From the NCBI GenBank assembly GCA_004332335.1, contig SISS01000002.1, positions 16,962 to 80,961 of the forward strand: a stretch of DNA of 64,000 nt, written 5' to 3'. Under the pieces are notes generated by a model, which saw only the letters and a list, made by a program, of their open reading frames with translations, had not been told where the DNA came from and did not search any database. This DNA comes from Methanoregulaceae archaeon UXB-2016. Its GTDB lineage: Archaea > Halobacteriota > Methanomicrobia > Methanomicrobiales > Methanospirillaceae. A program made the position numbers and the translations under genes. Positions within the stretch are counted from its first letter, which is position 1. Each line of letters begins with the position of its first letter. Below, in pieces: positions 38,998-47,917 of this stretch.

Positions 38998-40587
38998 ATG
39001 CATCGGGCCGTGGTCTTCGCTCTCCTCTGCCTCCTGGTTGTGCCGGCTTCCGGCGCGGTCCACTACGTGGCGCTGAACGGAGACGACCGGGAACCGGGGA
39101 CCGCGGACCGGCCCTGGGCGACGCCGGGCTATGGCTCACGCCACCTCCTACCCGGCGACACGCTCGTGATCCGGAACGGGACCTACCTCCTCTCTCGCTT
39201 CGACGAGGATATCCTTGCACCCCCCTCGGGGCAGGATGGAGCTTGGATCACGCTCCGGGGCGAGGGCGCGACCGTGCTCGCAGGGCGCGAGAACCTCTAT
39301 GCGGCCGTAATCCTCGATTCGGTCTCGCACGTCCGGCTCGCCGATCTCGAGATCACGAGCGACCGTGGCGCCTGGTTCCGGGGCGGCATCTCGATAGAGG
39401 GGGAGTGCCGTGAGATCGCGCTCGAGAATCTCCGGGTCCATCACCTCGATGAGTTCGGCGTCAATGTCCAGAACGTGGACGGCTGCACCGTCAGCAGATG
39501 CCGGCTGACGCACTGCGGCTTCGGCGGAATCGGTGGCCCGATCGGGATGGCCGGCGGCATCCGCCGGCTGGTCGTGGCCGACTCGGAGCTCTCATACTCG
39601 GGGCATTACTACCGGGGAGGTGACGGTGCCGACGGCCCGTACTCCCGTCCGGACGGCCTGGGTATCGAGGTCTCGGATGGCCCGGTCGAGGTCAGAAACA
39701 CGACAATCTCTCACAACCGTGGTGATGGCCTCGACTCAAAGGCCCGTTCGACCCTGATCCACCACTGCATGGTCTCGAACAATGCCTGCGACGGGATCAA
39801 GCTCTGGGGGAGCGGGAGCGCGGTCGAGAATACGGAGATCTCGGGGGCCGGCGACGGCGTCGGCGGAGCCTCCCCCTGGGCCGGACTCGTGATCAGCGGC
39901 CCGGTCGGCGCCTCCTTTCGGGTCGTGAACGTCGTCGTTCACGACAACCCGGACCGACAGGCCTACCCGGTCTATGCGCAGTACGATGATCGCGAGGTCC
40001 CGATCCGCGTCCTGGTCCGGAACACGGTGATCGCGGGCGGATACGGGCCGGCGTGGTTCGGGCCCTCCGTGGACCTGACCATCGACCACTCGATCGTCTT
40101 CCGGCCCGGAGGAGGCGATCCGATCGAGGCGCGGGGACGAACCTGGACCGCGACAGAGGTCGAGGGCGGCGCCATCGGCGAGGGCAACCTCTGCCGGGAC
40201 CCGTTGTTCGTGGCCCCGGCATGGGGGACGGCAGGCGACTATCGTCTCCGTCCGGACAGCCCCGGGATCGATGCGGGTACGACGATCGGGGCTCCGTCGA
40301 CCGATCTCGCCTGGCACTCGAGGCCACAGGGCGACGAGGTCGATGTCGGAGCCTACGAGCTGGGCCGGCCGGGGCTGCTGCCCGGTGGTCTCGACCTCCC
40401 CCGCGATCTGGACCGGGACGGACGCTTCGAGGACGTGAACGGTAATGGGCGGCGAGACTTCGCGGATGTGGTCGTGCTCTTCTCGAACCTGGGATGGTGC
40501 ACTGCGTATGAACCGAATGCGTTCGACTTCAATCAGAATGGACGGTGTGAGTTTGCCGATGTGGTCCGCCTCTTCGAGCTGGTCTAG
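38998..40587 (+). CDS. Secreted parallel beta-helix protein with dockerin-like EF-hand tail
   Basis: A 529-residue exported protein. A signal peptide (AVVFALLCLLVVPASGAV) precedes a right-handed beta-helix region (about 25-450) with many short strand repeats such as SVSHVRLADLEITSDRG, REIALENLRVHHLDEFG and PVEVRNTTISHNRGDGLD. It ends in two Ca-binding loops spaced as in dockerin type I domains: DVNGNGRRDFADVVVLF and DFNQNGRCEFADVVRLF. Beta-helix proteins of this kind bind or cut polysaccharide, but no catalytic residues are evident. It is followed by a second member of the same family. Confidence 0.85.
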   Translation: MHRAVVFALLCLLVVPASGAVHYVALNGDDREPGTADRPWATPGYGSRHLLPGDTLVIRNGTYLLSRFDEDILAPPSGQDGAWITLRGEGATVLAGRENLYAAVILDSVSHVRLADLEITSDRGAWFRGGISIEGECREIALENLRVHHLDEFGVNVQNVDGCTVSRCRLTHCGFGGIGGPIGMAGGIRRLVVADSELSYSGHYYRGGDGADGPYSRPDGLGIEVSDGPVEVRNTTISHNRGDGLDSKARSTLIHHCMVSNNACDGIKLWGSGSAVENTEISGAGDGVGGASPWAGLVISGPVGASFRVVNVVVHDNPDRQAYPVYAQYDDREVPIRVLVRNTVIAGGYGPAWFGPSVDLTIDHSIVFRPGGGDPIEARGRTWTATEVEGGAIGEGNLCRDPLFVAPAWGTAGDYRLRPDSPGIDAGTTIGAPSTDLAWHSRPQGDEVDVGAYELGRPGLLPGGLDLPRDLDRDGRFEDVNGNGRRDFADVVVLFSNLGWCTAYEPNAFDFNQNGRCEFADVVRLFELV

Positions 40588-42286
40588 GCTTTTCCTCGGA
40601 GCGCTGCTCCTCGCGTTCCTGGTCGCGCCGGCCCTCGCGATCGACCTCTGGGTCGATCCTGTTCATGGCGACGATGAGCGAAGCGGTCACTCGGCGCTCG
40701 AGGCCCTTCGGACGCTCACGGCCGCATGGTCGCGGATACCCGAGGGCGTCCCTCTGACACAGCCGTATCGGATTCGGCTCAAGGCCGGCACCTACTCTCG
40801 CGACCAGCTCCCGCCCGGGGGCTGGCTCGAGGGCCGTCACGGGACGGCGAGCGGCCTGGTCGTGTTCGATGCGGCCGGAGACGGAGCGGTCGTGCTCCCC
40901 GAGCTCGATCTGCACGACTGCCATCACATTGCGCTCCGGAATCTGACCATTGCCGGGGGAGCTGGCGGCGGGAACGTGCTCCACATCGCCTCCTGCACGA
41001 ACATCTCGGTCCGCGGCTGCCGGCCGGCCTCATCGGAGAGGGAGAGATCGAGGCCTATGCGGGACCGCAGGAGGTCTACAAGGCCAACCAGTGCCGGGAT
41101 CTCACGATTGAGGACTCGGAGATCGCGCATGCGTTCGGCACCGTACTCGATCTCGTCGCGGTCGAGGGCGCCGTCATCTCGCGAAACCGGATCCACCATG
41201 CCCTCGACTGGTGTGCATACGTTAAGGGCGGCTCGGCCGGGATCCGGTTCGAGGCGAACGAGGTCTGGGACGGGCAAGCCGGAGGGATCGCGGCCGGCCA
41301 GGGGACCGGGTTCGAGTACATGGTCCCGCCCCGGATTCATTACGAGTCTTCGGGAGTCAGGATCGTGAACAACATCATCCACGACTGCAACGGGGCGGAC
41401 CTTGGCGTCCATGGCTCATCGAACGTCCTCCTTGCGTACAACACCCTCTACCGTGTGGGCGCTGCCAGCCACCTGATCGAGGCCGTCCACGGCAGCCGTT
41501 CCTGCGACGGAGACGCCGAAACCTGCCGCCGCTATCTTGCGCTCGGGGGCTGGGGGACCACGAGCGGCGGGTTCGAGGCGATCCCGAACCGGAACATCTA
41601 CATCCTGAACAACCTGGTTGTGAACCCTGATGGTGCCGGTTCGACCTGGACCCAGTTCATAATTGCACGACCCGTCACGTCGCCGGCGGGGTCGAACATT
41701 CCGTCCCCGTCCTATGCCGACGAGCACCTGCTCCTTCGGGGAAACGTCATCAGGAACGGCCCGGTCGATCATCCTCTCGGACTCGAGGATTCGCGTCTGG
41801 ATCCGGCCACGATACTCCGCGAGAATGCGATCAATACGCTCCATCCGATCCTCGTCGACCCCGAAGCCGGGAATTTCCGTCCGGAGTATGCGTCTCTTGC
41901 GGGTGTCACGGTGGCTCCAGTTCCTCCGTTCCCATACGACGACCCCGTGCTCTCGCCGCCGGAGCCGACGGTGGCCTTCGAGAACGCTGTTGGGGTCGAC
42001 CGTAACGGCGCAGTCCGTTCATGGGCGCGATGCCCCGGGAGCCCTGCTGCCACTCGCAGGTCCACCACTCGCAGTGCCGGGCGGGATCGGCGTCCCGACC
42101 GATACCGACGGCGACGGGCGGTACGAGGACGTGAACGGCAACGGTCGTGAAGACTTCGCGGACGTCGTACTCTACTTCAACCAGATGGGATGGATCGCGG
42201 CGAACGAGCCGGTCGCGGCCTTCGATCTCAACGGCAACGGCCGGATCGACTTTGCCGACGTGGTGGCCCTCTTCAATCGTCTCTGA
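40559..42286 (+). pseudogene. Second secreted beta-helix protein with dockerin-like tail, two frameshifts
   Basis: The start ATG at 40559 overlaps the previous gene by 29 nt and opens a signal peptide (LFLGALLLAFLVAPALA). Beta-helix repeats follow (HHIALRNLTIAGGAGGG, RDLTIEDSEIAHAFGTV, SGVRIVNNIIHDCNGAD). The C-terminus repeats the neighbour's EF-hand pair: DVNGNGREDFADVVLYF and DLNGNGRIDFADVVALF. The frame shifts near 41016-41035 and back near 42008-42025. The repaired product would be about 575 residues. Tandem duplication of the upstream gene is likely. Sequencing error is not excluded. Confidence 0.75.
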
Positions 42287-42346
42287 GTTTGAAAAAGCTC
42301 CTCGCACAGGGAGGTAAAAAGCGGAGGGGATGAGGGAATCTGTCTA

Positions 42347-43222
42347 TCAGGAAAAGTAAGGCGCTCGGCGCTTGACTGCCTCGCGGAACGCGGCCTCGAG
42401 CTCGGGACCCTTGAGACCGCGCACGTCGACCAGGTTGTCCGAACGGAGCAGGCAGGGCTTGAGTCTCCCGTCCGAGGTGAGCCGGAGGCGGTTGCAGTAC
42501 GCGCAGAACTCGGTGTTGTGGAGCGGCCGGACCACCTCGACCTCGGCCCCGCGGACAAAGTACTTCTTCCGGTGGTGCATCCGCCGGGTCTCGACCCGGT
42601 CCGCCATCGCCGCGATCCGATCCTCGATCCCCTGGACGTCCCCGTGGTGTTCGCAGTCGCGGAAGTTCATCAGCTCGATCAGCTGCAGCACCAGGTTGGG
42701 TTTGTTCCGGACGTATTCGATGAAGGTGTCGATCTCGTCCTCGTTGATCCCCGAGAGCACGACCATGTTGATCTTGACCGGCGTCAGGCCCGCGTCGAGG
42801 GCCGCCTCGATTCCGGCAAGAGCCTCACCGAGCATGGCGTGGCCAGTGATCTGCTCGTACCGGACCGGGTCCATCGAGTCGACCGAGACGTTCACCCGGG
42901 AGAGGCCGGCCGCCTTCAGCGCGTGCGCCTGGTCCGCGAGCAGGGTCGCGTTTGTGGTCAGGGAGGACTCCATCCCGGGCGGGACGGACGCGATGATCCG
43001 TACGAGGTCGGGGCGCATCAGGGGCTCGCCCCCCGTGAACTTCACCGTCCGGATCCCGAAGCCCTGGGCCACGCGGAGGATCTCCTTGATCTCCTCGGCC
43101 GAGAGCTCCCGCTCGGGGTTCTTCTCGCCCTCGGCGTGGCAGTAGATGCAGTTGAGGTTGCAGGCCTGCGTCAGGCTGATGCGGATGTTCGAGACGGATC
43201 GTCCGTGCGGGTCAGTCAGCAT
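42347..43222 (-). CDS. moaA: GTP 3',8-cyclase (molybdenum cofactor synthesis)
   Basis: A 291-residue radical-SAM enzyme. The SAM cluster is in QACNLNCIYCHAEGEK near residue 17, FTGGEPLMRPDL follows, and the second cluster is in EFCAYCNRLRLTSDGRLKPC near residue 240. It converts GTP to 3',8-cyclo-GTP, the first step of molybdopterin synthesis, needed for tungsten or molybdenum formate and formylmethanofuran dehydrogenases. The stop overlaps nothing; the start overlaps the rlmE 3' end by 11 nt, so both are in one transcript. Confidence 0.93.
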   Translation of the reverse strand: MLTDPHGRSVSNIRISLTQACNLNCIYCHAEGEKNPERELSAEEIKEILRVAQGFGIRTVKFTGGEPLMRPDLVRIIASVPPGMESSLTTNATLLADQAHALKAAGLSRVNVSVDSMDPVRYEQITGHAMLGEALAGIEAALDAGLTPVKINMVVLSGINEDEIDTFIEYVRNKPNLVLQLIELMNFRDCEHHGDVQGIEDRIAAMADRVETRRMHHRKKYFVRGAEVEVVRPLHNTEFCAYCNRLRLTSDGRLKPCLLRSDNLVDVRGLKGPELEAAFREAVKRRAPYFS

Positions 43223-43811
43223 CGGACCCGCACCCGATAAAGTTCTTGCCGATCACGTAGATCTCGCGCGAGCCCCTCCGGCTCGCCTTCGCCTGGTACG
43301 TCCGGGCCGAGCGGAAGGCCTTGCGGACCATGGTCAGGAACTCGGCGAAGTCCTCGCCCTGGAACGACTTGGCCACGAAGTTGCCGCCGGGCTTGAGGGT
43401 CGCACAGGCGAACGCGAGTGCCTGCTCGCCGAGCTGGATCGCTCGGGCCTGGTCGTACGACCGCTGCCCCGAGAGCTTGGGCGAGACGTCCGAGACGACC
43501 ACGTTCACGACCCCGAGCGCCTCGACCACCCGCGCCTGGACGGCCGGATTGTTCAGGTCTCCGACGATCGTCTCGACCCCCTCGATCGCGCCGATCGGGT
43601 TCAGGTCGACCCCGATCACCTTTCCGTCCGTCAGGGTCCTGAGCACCTGGAGCCAGGAGCCCGGGGCGGCCCCGAGATCGACCACGTTGTCGTCGCGTCG
43701 GATTACGCCGGCATACTCCTGGAGCTCGATCAGCTTGTAGGCCGCCCGCGAGCGGTAGCCCTCACGCATGGCCGCACGGTGCTGCCGGTCCTCTCCCCAC
43801 TGTGATCCCAT
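43212..43811 (-). CDS. rlmE: 23S rRNA (uridine-2'-O-)-methyltransferase RlmE/FtsJ
   Basis: A 199-residue FtsJ-type methyltransferase. The K-D-K catalytic set is visible in YRSRAAYKLIELQEY, VVVSDVSPKLSGQRSYD and GGNFVAKSFQGEDF, and the SAM-binding loop is VVDLGAAPGSWLQVL. It methylates the ribose of a universally conserved A-loop uridine in 23S rRNA. It is first in the rlmE-moaA pair and divergent from PCNA. Confidence 0.93.
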   Translation of the reverse strand: MGSQWGEDRQHRAAMREGYRSRAAYKLIELQEYAGVIRRDDNVVDLGAAPGSWLQVLRTLTDGKVIGVDLNPIGAIEGVETIVGDLNNPAVQARVVEALGVVNVVVSDVSPKLSGQRSYDQARAIQLGEQALAFACATLKPGGNFVAKSFQGEDFAEFLTMVRKAFRSARTYQAKASRRGSREIYVIGKNFIGCGSDAD

Positions 43812-43953
43812 GCTCTTTCACTCCCCCGAACGGCGCTACTCCCGTGACCCTTTCACGGAAACCGAAGCGTATCAACCTTATGGTTGCCGCTCTGGTGCGA
43901 TATCATTAAAAGTATGTCTGGTTAGTTTATAATAGAGAGTGTCAGGGGTATTC

Positions 43954-44697
43954 ATGTTACGCGCCACCATCGACGCAGAGGTCTTCAAGGAGGCAGTCGA
44001 CGCCATCGCCGCTCTCGTGAGCGAGTGCCGGCTCCACATCAGTGCAGAGGGGATGAGAACGCGGGCCGTCGACACCGCCAACGTCGCGATGGTCTCGCTC
44101 GAGCTCGCGCCGGCCGCATTCGAGGTCTATGAGGCCTCGGAGCGTGCCCTCGGGATCGATATCACCAAGCTGAAGAACATCATCGGGATGATGAACCGGG
44201 GCGAAAAGCTCATGCTCTCTATCCCGGCCGACTCGCAGCGGTTGAACCTGGCCTTCCAGAGCTACCAGTATTCGCTGACCCTGCTGGATCCCAACACGAT
44301 CCGGAAGGACCCGAACGCTCCCACGCTGGAGCTGCCGGGCCAGGTCGTCCTCGACGGGGCGAAGCTCACGAACGCGATCAAGGCCGCATCTGTGGTCTCG
44401 GACAAGATCGCGCTCGGGATCGATCCCGAGGCGAAGGTCTTCTTCATGGAGGCCGAGGGCGACACCGACAATATCCGGCTCGAGCTCGGGCACGAGGAGC
44501 TCCATTCGCTCACCGAAGTGAAGGCGCGGTCACTCTTCTCGCTCGACTATCTCAAGGACATGGCCAAGACCATGGGCCGTGCCGAGCGCATCGAGGTCAG
44601 CATCGGGGTCGACCACCCGGTCCGGTTCACGTTCGAGATCGCGGGCGGGGCCGGAAAGGTGATCTACCTGCTCGCGCCGCGGATCGAGGCCGACTGA
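43954..44697 (+). CDS. pcn: DNA polymerase sliding clamp PCNA
   Basis: A 247-residue clamp of normal archaeal length. It starts MLRATIDAEVFKEAVDAI and has AEGMRTRAVDTANVAMVSLEL, FEVYEASERALGIDITKLKNI and the C-terminal VRFTFEIAGGAGKVIYLLAPR that forms the partner-binding tail. The ATG at 43954 has CAGGGGT upstream. An AT-rich box near 43905-43912 and a second at 43925-43933 are promoter candidates. The gene is followed by PriL, so two replication proteins are co-expressed. Confidence 0.97.
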   Translation: MLRATIDAEVFKEAVDAIAALVSECRLHISAEGMRTRAVDTANVAMVSLELAPAAFEVYEASERALGIDITKLKNIIGMMNRGEKLMLSIPADSQRLNLAFQSYQYSLTLLDPNTIRKDPNAPTLELPGQVVLDGAKLTNAIKAASVVSDKIALGIDPEAKVFFMEAEGDTDNIRLELGHEELHSLTEVKARSLFSLDYLKDMAKTMGRAERIEVSIGVDHPVRFTFEIAGGAGKVIYLLAPRIEAD

Positions 44698-44710
44698 CCC
44701 GGGAGACCGG

Positions 44711-45793
44711 ATGCCGGCGACCTTCGACGAGAAAGACCTGGCCCGATACCCGTTTTTACAGGAGGCCCAGGCAAAGATCGCCGGCTCGCAGCTGAACCAG
44801 CTGGAGACCTTTCTCGCGAGCGACGTCGGTGCCCGGATCATCCGCCGGGCGGCCGACCGGCTCGAGGCCGCGATCACGATCCCGCCGCAGGGGCTCAACG
44901 ATCACTTCCGCCAGTCCCATGCTCGGATCCCGAATGCGCTCGAGTCGCTCTACACCTACGGGATGGCCCGGATCATCGCCTCGTGCATCAACGACCGGAG
45001 CGTGATCGAACGGCTGATCTCCTACGAGGCCCGCCGCTCCTCGTTCTTCCTGATGAGCGACGAGTCGGAGGAGACGGCGGATGCCGAGGCGGAGAAGCGC
45101 GATGCGGTGGCCGCGCAGCTCGGCCTCCATCTCCATGAGGGCACGGTGACGGTCCCCGCGTACGTCGAGATGGTGGCGGGGCTTCGCGAGCCCCTCTGGC
45201 GGCTGGTCAACCGCGAGGTTCACGACGGGCTGGTCCGTGTCCACGCGACCGAGATCGAGGTCCTCCTCCGCGAGCGTATCCGGGTCGTGATCCGGGCGCG
45301 GGGTCTCCCCCGGGTTCCGCCCGAGGTCTGCGCCCTCCTCTCGCCCGCCATCGAGCGCCTCACCGCCATCCACCAGGCGCAGATGCTCCGCGACCTGGGC
45401 CCGATCGACGAGTCGCGGTACCCGCCGTGCATGAACGCCCTGGTCATGGCGCTCGCATCGGGCACGAACCTGACCCACATGGGCCGGTTCGCCCTGACCG
45501 CTTTTCTCCATACGATCGGTCTCTCGACGACCCAGATCGTCGAGGTCTACCAGCGCTCGCCCGATTTCGATATCGAGAAGACCCTGTACCAGGTCGAACA
45601 CATCTCGGGCCGGTCCGGGACCGAATATACGCCGCCGTCCTGCGCGACCATGCTGACGAACGGGCTCTGCGTGGCCCAGGACAGCCTCTGCGAGCGGATC
45701 GGCAGTCCGCTCGGCTACTACCGGAAGAAGAAGGGAAGCCATCCCGGGGGAAGGCCCCCGAGTGAAGATGCGCCTACGCCATCTTCTGGTTGA
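44711..45793 (+). CDS. priL: DNA primase large subunit
   Basis: A 360-residue PriL. The helical N-terminal domain is followed by the iron-sulfur domain; the four cluster cysteines are Cys240 (YPPCMNALVM), Cys311 (PPSCATM), Cys320 (GLCVAQD) and Cys327 (SLCERIGSPLGYY). It pairs with the catalytic small subunit PriS, which is not in this window, to make replication primers. It lies 13 nt after PCNA. The C-terminal 20 residues are low complexity and overlap the convergent small membrane-protein gene. Confidence 0.94.
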   Translation: MPATFDEKDLARYPFLQEAQAKIAGSQLNQLETFLASDVGARIIRRAADRLEAAITIPPQGLNDHFRQSHARIPNALESLYTYGMARIIASCINDRSVIERLISYEARRSSFFLMSDESEETADAEAEKRDAVAAQLGLHLHEGTVTVPAYVEMVAGLREPLWRLVNREVHDGLVRVHATEIEVLLRERIRVVIRARGLPRVPPEVCALLSPAIERLTAIHQAQMLRDLGPIDESRYPPCMNALVMALASGTNLTHMGRFALTAFLHTIGLSTTQIVEVYQRSPDFDIEKTLYQVEHISGRSGTEYTPPSCATMLTNGLCVAQDSLCERIGSPLGYYRKKKGSHPGGRPPSEDAPTPSSG

Positions 45794-45950
45794 TCACGTA
45801 CCCGGCGCCGCTCATCACGACGAGGAAGAGCACGATGGCGAGCAGGTACGCCGGTCCCGCCGGCAGGATGAACGGAAGGCCGACGATCATGACGATCAGG
45901 AGGATCAGGGCGACGACCCCGATCACGAGGTCCAGGAGACGGGGATCCAT
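45774..45950 (-). CDS. Small two-helix membrane protein, unknown
   Basis: A 58-residue frame reading MDPRLLDLVIGVVALILLIV at its start, then a short PAGPA turn and a second hydrophobic helix (YLLAIVLFLVVMSG), ending NQKMA. Two clean membrane helices and ordered codon use favour a real gene. A GGAGGG run lies about 13 nt before the ATG. It is convergent with and overlaps the last 20 nt of priL. No homologue is recognised. Confidence 0.62.
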   Translation of the reverse strand: MDPRLLDLVIGVVALILLIVMIVGLPFILPAGPAYLLAIVLFLVVMSGAGYVINQKMA

Positions 45951-46041
45951 CTCTGTACCAATAACCCTCCGGTAATAAGTCTGTATCGAACCGCGGACAC
46001 ATCACACAAACCCCATGTAGGATGAGCGACCATCACTCGCC

Positions 46042-46368
46042 ATGGAGATCACGGAGAGCCTGCGAACCTTCCTTGAACACGGTGACGACTGGGAGCGAAA
46101 GAACACCTCGGTGCCGGGCGTCTACCTGATCAAGCTCCCGCGGACCCGCACCCGGCCCGCCTCGCTGGCCCTGGAACTGAACCCGATCGGCGAGGGCGGA
46201 CTACCGATCAAGCGCAAGGGGGTCATGATCATGAACACGCACGAACACGAGGCGTTCCGCCACCTCTTCGAGAACCCGAAGATCGGGACCGTGCTCGCCG
46301 CGATCGAGGAGCTCTTCCCCGACCGGAGAGCCCAGGGGAGGCCGGCGGACGATATCGTCGAGATCTAG
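46042..46368 (+). CDS. Hypothetical protein, 108 residues
   Basis: A soluble protein I do not recognise, with sequence composition of a real gene. The N-terminal half is helical (ITESLRTFLEHGDDWERK), then a probable beta region with LALELNPIGEGGLPIKRKG, and a C-terminal helix TVLAAIEELFPDRR. No catalytic motif is evident. It sits just upstream of nudC on the same strand and may be co-transcribed. Confidence 0.7.
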   Translation: MEITESLRTFLEHGDDWERKNTSVPGVYLIKLPRTRTRPASLALELNPIGEGGLPIKRKGVMIMNTHEHEAFRHLFENPKIGTVLAAIEELFPDRRAQGRPADDIVEI

Positions 46369-46384
46369 GACGGTCCCGTTCGCG

Positions 46385-47182
46385 GTGGACGCTCTCGACC
46401 CGGCCTTCCGATCGGAGAGACCGGGGGCGGAGTCGCGGTACATCTACCTGCAGGGCGACTGCGTCCTCTGCGACCCCGGACGCCGCACGGTCCTCAGCCC
46501 GGTGCCCCCACCGCAGGGGACAGCGCTCATTCCCATCGGATGCCTCGGCGCGACCTCGATCCTGGCTGCGCCCCTGCAGGCCGGCGACCGGTGCCCGGCT
46601 CCTCTCGAGCCGATGGCGCTCCGGACTCTCTTCGGGATCGTCGCCGACGAGGAGCTTGGGTGCGCGTCGCGAGCGGTCCAGCTCCTCGAGTTCGACGCGG
46701 CCCACCGGTTCTGCGGACGGTGCGGGAGCCGGGCCCTGCCGAGCCCGGTCGAGCACGCCCGGGTCTGCACGGGCTGCGGCGCCACGGTCTACCCGCGCCT
46801 CTCGCCGGCTGTGATCGTGCTGGTCTCGCGGGGCGACGAGTGCCTGCTCGCGCGATCCCCCCGGTTTCCGCCGGGGATGTACTCGACGATCGCCGGCTTT
46901 GTCGAGCCCGGCGAGACGGCCGAGCACGCGGTCGATCGCGAGCTCGCCGAGGAGTGCGGGGTGCGGGTCCAGGGACTCCGGTACGCCGGGTCCCAGCCCT
47001 GGCCTTTCCCCCACTCCCTGATGCTCGGGTTTCACGGCGAGGATGCGGGCGGCGAGCTCCGGGTCGACGGAGTCGAGGTCGAGGCGGCCGGCTGGTTTCA
47101 CCGCGACCGCCTTCCGACCCTGCCGTCACCGGGCTCGATCGCCCGGCGGCTCATCGAGGAGTTCGTGGCCGGGGATCAGTAG
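46385..47182 (+). CDS. nudC: NAD(+) diphosphatase (Nudix hydrolase)
   Basis: A 265-residue NudC. A four-Cys zinc ribbon (FCGRCGSR and CTGCGATVYPRLSP) precedes the Nudix domain with the box GFVEPGETAEHAVDRELAEE and the NudC signature SQPWPFPHSLMLGF, which marks specificity for NAD(H)-type substrates. It hydrolyses NADH or NAD to NMN(H) and AMP and can remove NAD caps from RNA. The start is GTG at 46385, 16 nt after the preceding stop. It converges with the LUD gene and overlaps its 3' end by 7 nt. Confidence 0.92.
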   Translation: MDALDPAFRSERPGAESRYIYLQGDCVLCDPGRRTVLSPVPPPQGTALIPIGCLGATSILAAPLQAGDRCPAPLEPMALRTLFGIVADEELGCASRAVQLLEFDAAHRFCGRCGSRALPSPVEHARVCTGCGATVYPRLSPAVIVLVSRGDECLLARSPRFPPGMYSTIAGFVEPGETAEHAVDRELAEECGVRVQGLRYAGSQPWPFPHSLMLGFHGEDAGGELRVDGVEVEAAGWFHRDRLPTLPSPGSIARRLIEEFVAGDQ

Positions 47183-47848
47183 CCGAGCTGCTCTCTGACC
47201 AGGATCAGGGTGATGCGGTTCTCCACAAACTCCTTCTCTATGACGACTATGTATCCGATCCAGCTCGGGGCCTCGTAGACGCGCTCGGCTCGCTGGTTCT
47301 CAAGGGGCAGGGCGTACTCGCGGCACCGCCGGAGAGCGTCGTCGAGGGTCGGAGCGAGCTTGTTCGTGCCCGAGACCAGGACCAGGTGACAGGCGGCCGA
47401 GGGAAAGGCCCCGACCCGGCTCCCGGTCTTGTCGCAGCCGACGACCTGGCCCGTCCCCGCGATCGCCTGGACGCCCGAGACGAACCAGTCGGCCGTGACC
47501 CCCCCTCCGCCGGAGCGCAGCCCGTCTCCCCTCATCGTTCTCGCCCGTGATCACGGCGTGGTAGTCGTGCCACCCCTTCGGGTTCTCCTCGAGGAGCGCC
47601 GGGTACCCGCACTCGATCAGGGTGGTCGAGTAACCGTCCATGACCTCGGCGCCCTCCGGGATCAGTTCGAGGAGCGCGTCCTGGACCTGGTCGGCCGAGT
47701 CGAGCAGGACGACCCTGATATTCCGGGCCTCGATCGCGCGGACGGTCGCCTGCACGGTCGCCTCGTCGGGAAGGCGGCTCCAGCGGTCGGGGTCGGCCCC
47801 CGCCGGCTCGATCAGGTTGACCGCACTGTACTGCGTGTTCCGGGTCAT
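47176..47848 (-). pseudogene. LUD-domain (lactate-utilisation type) protein, one frameshift in a homopolymer
   Basis: The first part (start 47848) reads to WHDYHAVITGENDEGRRAAL and the second frame continues GVTADWFVSGVQAIAGTGQV to the stop at 47176. Both match the LUD fold (LUD domain of LldF/LutB/LutC type proteins). The break coincides with seven Cs at 47499-47505 on the plus strand; removing one base joins the frames exactly (RRRGVTADWF). The restored protein would be about 223 residues. A homopolymer base-calling error is more likely than real decay. Function of stand-alone LUD proteins is unclear. Confidence 0.8.
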
Positions 47849-47917
47849 CTCACCATCGCGCCCCCCCCCCTGGGCTCCCGCTCACGATAATGGATTCGGC
47901 CGAACGGCCGGGGCCGG

